Below, piece after piece: positions 13,401 to 15,774 of a DNA stretch of 15,774 nucleotides (position 1 is its first letter; every line of letters starts with the position of its first letter). The stretch is taken from positions 1-15,774 of the forward strand of contig JANRAA010000261.1 in the NCBI GenBank assembly GCA_030728235.1. The letters are read 5' to 3'. This DNA comes from Flavobacteriales bacterium (GTDB lineage: Bacteria > Bacteroidota > Bacteroidia > Flavobacteriales_D > Sanyastnellaceae). The position numbers were made by a program, and so were the translations under genes. Below the pieces are notes generated by a model that made no database searches, was not told where the DNA came from, and saw nothing but the letters and a program-made list of their open reading frames with translations.

Positions 13401-15774
13401 ATAAGCACCATCTCTGGTCCTGCTTCTGTTTCTTATTGTGAGGATGCTCTTTGTGTCGATATTCCTATCACGTTTACAAATCCAGTTGGTCCTTTGAGTT
13501 TCGACTTAAATGGCTCCAGTTATACGAACATTGATGTAGCAACGGATTTAGTAGGTGGCGTTTACACTGTAAGCGACTGTGTGCTTGGCGGCCCTACCAT
13601 TTCGATTACGAACTACGTGGATGGTGGCATTGGTTGCTCTGCAATCGACAATGCCGATATTCTTCTAGATCCAGTCTTACTTCCTGAAGTAACTTTTGGT
13701 TTCAATCAGTACATCTGCGAAGGTGAGCAAGTAGACCTTCCGATAAATGTTACTTCAAGCAGCGGTGTTGTAGACTTTACCTATGAAACGCTGGTAACCG
13801 CAACAGGAGCCATTACTTCAAACACTATTTTTGGAGCTCAAAACGGCGATGTCATTACAGTTTCTCCTGCAAGTACATCGAACTATTACGCAGTATTTAC
13901 AGAAGATAACACCTCAATAGAAACCTGTTCGTCAACGGTTTCCACCGTCATGGAGGTTTCAGTGAACAACGGAGTTCAAATTTCGCCCGTAGATACGTTG
14001 TGTGCCAATAACGCGCTCACGTATCAAATGAGTTTTGTCTTGAGCGGCGGCGATCCAGGCTCGTATTCTGTTTCTATTCCGGGCTCTCAGTCGATCGATC
14101 CGAATGGGATTCTCTTCTTAAGCGACCCACTTGACCCTGCAAGCTCTGTTACGGTTACCATTGACGATGGTGCGAACTGCTTCCCGTTTAGCTTCACCAT
14201 CGATCCTTTCACGTGTCCAATTCTCACCGATGCGGGTACAGTCGACCTTACGCCATTGTTGCTTTGCGAAAACGATATCGTTTCAGTTTCGCCCAATGGC
14301 GACGAAATTTTGGATGCAGATGACGTCCTTTCGTATGTTATTCATGGCAATGCCGACAATACACTCGGACTTGTATATGCGATTAGCGATGTTCCTTCGT
14401 GGGACATTCAAACGGATCTCGTAATCCCTGGATTCCTTGAGTACGGTGTAGAGTATTATGTTTCTGCTGTTGCTGGTGATAACGATGGGTCAGGAATTGT
14501 TGATCTCGGCGCTTCCTTCGTTTCGGTGTCTGAAGGCATGCCGTTCATTATTTATGAAACACCTACTGCCACAATTTCTGGGTCAGCTGCAATTTGTGAG
14601 GGCGAATTAACTGATTTGACCATAGACTTCACAGGCTCTGGGCCATATACATTCTCGTATGTTATAGATGGGGATCCTGCATCAGAAACAGTTGTCGGCC
14701 CTACCGTTAACAATCCAGAAACATTGACTGTTGGTGCTGCTGGGTTATATACATTGTTATCTGTTAGCAACGACGGGTGTTCTGGTACTTTGTTTGGCGC
14801 CGCCGATGTGGTTGTGAATCCACTGCCGACGGTTGTTTTGACAGGTGGCGGACAACTATGCGCAGGCAGTACCCTCGACCTAACGCTCGACTTAACAGGT
14901 GCCGCAGGGTGGGATGTTGAGATCTCTCAAGATTTGGATGGCGATGGCTTAGCCGACAGCGTAACTGCTTTCAATGCGCCTGCAACCCCGTTCCTGTACG
15001 CTGTTTCAGATAGCACAAACTGGTTTGTGTCGTCGGTGGTTGATGCCAATGGGTGCGTTGGAAATGATTTTGGAGCTATAGCTACTGTTAACGTTACAGA
15101 ATTGCCGACTGCGACTTTTGCCTTTGGCGATTCGTCGTTTTGCGCAGGAACTACCGTTGATGTGCTGATAGACCTCACTGGAAACGGCGATTGGCAGTTG
15201 GATTACGGATTGAATGGCGGACCTCAGAACGTTGTTGTGAACACGTCGCCGTATAGTTTCCCTGTTGATGTGTCTTCTTTGGTTTGCCTGAGCGGATTGA
15301 CCGATAGCAATGGCTGCCAAGCCGCAGTTGCTGGATGCATTGATTTGACCATGCTGGAATTACCTGTGGCAGACGCAGGGCCAGATCTCGATTTGTGCTC
15401 AGGTAGCTCAATAGAAATTGGCACTGCCGGATTGCCAGGGCTAACCTACAGCTGGTCGCCTATCGATAGTCTAAACGATGCGTCTTTAGCCCAGCCAACC
15501 ATCACTGCATTGAATTCAGGGGTTGTTGCAGTAAGCATGGTTTTGCAGGTTGACGTAACCGATGGAACATGCGACGCTTCTGATGATATGACGGTGACAT
15601 TGTACCCACTACCTCTCGTTGAGGCGGGTGAAGAAGGGTTTGTTTGTGCGAATGGATCAACACAGTTGCAAGGCAGCGGAGCGGTAGATTTCGTTTGGGT
15701 TGATAACGGGTTTTTCCCTTCGGGCGGACAAAACACTTCAAACCCCGTTGTGGAGCCGGCTGTAACCACATATT
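10449..15774 (+). CDS. Giant secreted modular adhesin-like protein (3' end beyond window)
   Basis: One uninterrupted frame of 1,775 codons runs off the window. An in-frame TAG (10446-10448) directly precedes the ATG, and GGAG lies 6 bases upstream. Signal peptide at about 1-22 (MLIFRRVLLGLFLLFSLQSA). The mature start, NHILGGNISYECLGGDQYQI, is the family N-terminus of large Bacteroidota surface proteins that often end in a gliding-motility-associated T9SS sorting domain; that end is not visible. Then: a Cys-rich N-terminal region to about 290; two Ig/PKD-like modules starting near Cys298 and Cys396; a SprB-repeat-like module at about 470-535 (GNDGEIDVTVSG, GETTEDLTGLSGDTYSLTV); and about 14 modules of about 89 residues, each opening with a Cys motif such as ICEGE or LCAGS. 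Residues 1273-1382 form a different module (LDADDVLSYVIHGN, YYVSAVAGDNDGSGIVDL). Only Lys47 and nine Arg are present, none after Arg629. Inferred: an extracellular filament or adhesin exported by T9SS. Confidence 0.88.
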   Translation, partial: MLIFRRVLLGLFLLFSLQSAANHILGGNISYECLGGDQYQITLTIYKDCFGATVEPNFENLFFFPDGCTLPFSLNIPLVSAVEISDLCPTELVNSSCSGGFIPGTQQLTYSAVVTLNPGCSWEVEWFQGDWNYFINMDNSMLPTAYFSAIIDPTLGCYSSVEVTSMQVPYSCLGDAYTHQITVDNPNGYTLQYSFVCPQTTGGVNAPMFSPCNEPIPGITIDSATGEINFTTPLSYGSYNISVQIDMFDGPTFIGSMIENMAVIARICVVTPTVFDPQGIESVGDYTTQISLVEAEACAGDTLSFSVSAENSNIFRSIALSSDFLTLYPSGTFNVSGLNPAVGEFVVVTDESMIGSNLVTVTATDDACPVADTDQIQITLTVNPSLTVSALDTTVCYGTNVTFDAFGDTDFEWRPLSGPLFGQVFTGSSYTHLCEEPIQIEVLAVNAPLSCNYRDTINVATALFDIAGLVTDESCAGNDGEIDVTVSGDFGGLSFDWLPNGETTEDLTGLSGDTYSLTVTESTIPGCTRNAQFTVNSVPPPSGSISGDITICEGDCADITFALSGIGPFTVQLRDTETGLLEPVPSVVDLDVWQVCPTTTTTYTLETITDANVPACVYSIPSSITVTVRNIPTAVFLSPGDICIGEDVDIEVDLDLPGSFELTYNPSASPASPVVITDGDFITDSPIVNTTYSIINVQYTNAPFCPNTSVISTDVDVNALPTVVFAADITVCAGSPAVLDLDFTGGGDYSFIHDYAAEISPVSLSAEPYEWTVATPAATTVITITEVTDVTTGCVATVNELATITVNDLPVYSLDQDATICADEYYDLVFNVAGVGPFTVTWDDTANLNTNQFSDGDLLTVNPVGDANICITEVEDGNGCVSTASACAFLTENPQVFYDFNSPDASICDGECFDIPFVITSGSAVEFTFNTPEGVVVQTLSNGDVYQVCPTSDWSLTVLSAVDQTTNCNVAEVSTDTFNITVGAISTISGPASVSYCEDALCVDIPITFTNPVGPLSFDLNGSSYTNIDVATDLVGGVYTVSDCVLGGPTISITNYVDGGIGCSAIDNADILLDPVLLPEVTFGFNQYICEGEQVDLPINVTSSSGVVDFTYETLVTATGAITSNTIFGAQNGDVITVSPASTSNYYAVFTEDNTSIETCSSTVSTVMEVSVNNGVQISPVDTLCANNALTYQMSFVLSGGDPGSYSVSIPGSQSIDPNGILFLSDPLDPASSVTVTIDDGANCFPFSFTIDPFTCPILTDAGTVDLTPLLLCENDIVSVSPNGDEILDADDVLSYVIHGNADNTLGLVYAISDVPSWDIQTDLVIPGFLEYGVEYYVSAVAGDNDGSGIVDLGASFVSVSEGMPFIIYETPTATISGSAAICEGELTDLTIDFTGSGPYTFSYVIDGDPASETVVGPTVNNPETLTVGAAGLYTLLSVSNDGCSGTLFGAADVVVNPLPTVVLTGGGQLCAGSTLDLTLDLTGAAGWDVEISQDLDGDGLADSVTAFNAPATPFLYAVSDSTNWFVSSVVDANGCVGNDFGAIATVNVTELPTATFAFGDSSFCAGTTVDVLIDLTGNGDWQLDYGLNGGPQNVVVNTSPYSFPVDVSSLVCLSGLTDSNGCQAAVAGCIDLTMLELPVADAGPDLDLCSGSSIEIGTAGLPGLTYSWSPIDSLNDASLAQPTITALNSGVVAVSMVLQVDVTDGTCDASDDMTVTLYPLPLVEAGEEGFVCANGSTQLQGSGAVDFVWVDNGFFPSGGQNTSNPVVEPAVTTY
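12102..15774 (+). repeat. Tandem array of about 89-residue Cys-initiated modules in the giant protein
   Basis: The opening cysteine of successive modules lies at residues 552, 643, 732, 821, 908, 997, 1090, 1185, 1273, 1383, 1471, 1565, 1650 and 1733, that is at steps of 83-95 residues apart from one of 110. The motif after the cysteine is usually [AE]G/xD/xL[DT]L followed by xTGxG and an aromatic residue. Many modules have a second Cys near their end in a 'GC' context, suggesting one disulfide each. The modules are clearly diverged at DNA level, so the array is old rather than a fresh amplification. The fold is probably Ig/PKD-like (inference). Confidence 0.85.

Noticed and set aside
12102..15774. 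A tandem DNA repeat or CRISPR-like array
   Set aside because: The periodicity is at protein level only; the DNA of the modules is diverged and there are no identical direct repeats.
10449..15774. Several minus-strand frames of 66-107 codons opposite the giant gene
   Set aside because: They are shadows of a single uninterrupted 1,775-codon frame with a signal peptide and regular modules.

Overview
The window looks like chromosomal DNA of a gliding or gliding-related member of the Bacteroidota, most likely a flavobacterium-like lineage. The support is a GldH lipoprotein, two proteins ending in type IX secretion system (T9SS) type A sorting tails, a TonB-dependent receptor with the Bacteroidota N-terminal carboxypeptidase-like domain, a giant secreted protein of the gliding-associated type, and several TAnnTTTG motifs (the Bacteroidota -7 promoter element) at gene starts. 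No tRNA, rRNA, CRISPR array, insertion sequence or integrase gene was seen.

Layout. From 1 to 3429 on the plus strand lies a housekeeping and motility block: the 3' end of recO, then holB (clamp-loader delta prime), ricT/yaaT (PSP1 domain) and gldH. The last two overlap by 4 bases. holB followed by ricT/yaaT is also the order in Bacillus subtilis, so this is an old gene neighbourhood. From 3430 to 4106 on the minus strand lies a two-gene unit, a rhodanese lipoprotein followed by a small membrane protein, coupled through a TAATG overlap. It is convergent to gldH with no base between the two stop codons. Its upstream region (4107-4203) holds a TGTGA-N6-TCACA palindrome and an 11-bp perfect inverted repeat. 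From 4204 to 10261 on the minus strand lies a tight three-gene operon, transcribed in the order LTD-domain T9SS cargo, TonB-dependent receptor, OB-fold/Fn3/phospholipase-D-fold T9SS cargo, with gaps of 16 and 12 bases. From 10449 to the window end on the plus strand runs the start of a giant secreted protein, 1,775 codons visible and still open.

How the genes may work together. The three-gene operon puts on the cell surface a lamin-tail domain of the kind found at the N-terminus of ExeM-type extracellular nucleases, OB-fold domains, a tandem HKD (PLD-type) phosphodiesterase, and an outer-membrane importer. I infer a surface system that captures and cuts a phosphodiester polymer, possibly extracellular DNA, and imports the products. 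That is a testable hypothesis, not an established function.

The most striking direct observation is in the giant protein: after Arg629 there is no lysine or arginine codon in the remaining 1,146 visible residues, across about 14 cysteine-marked modules of about 89 residues.
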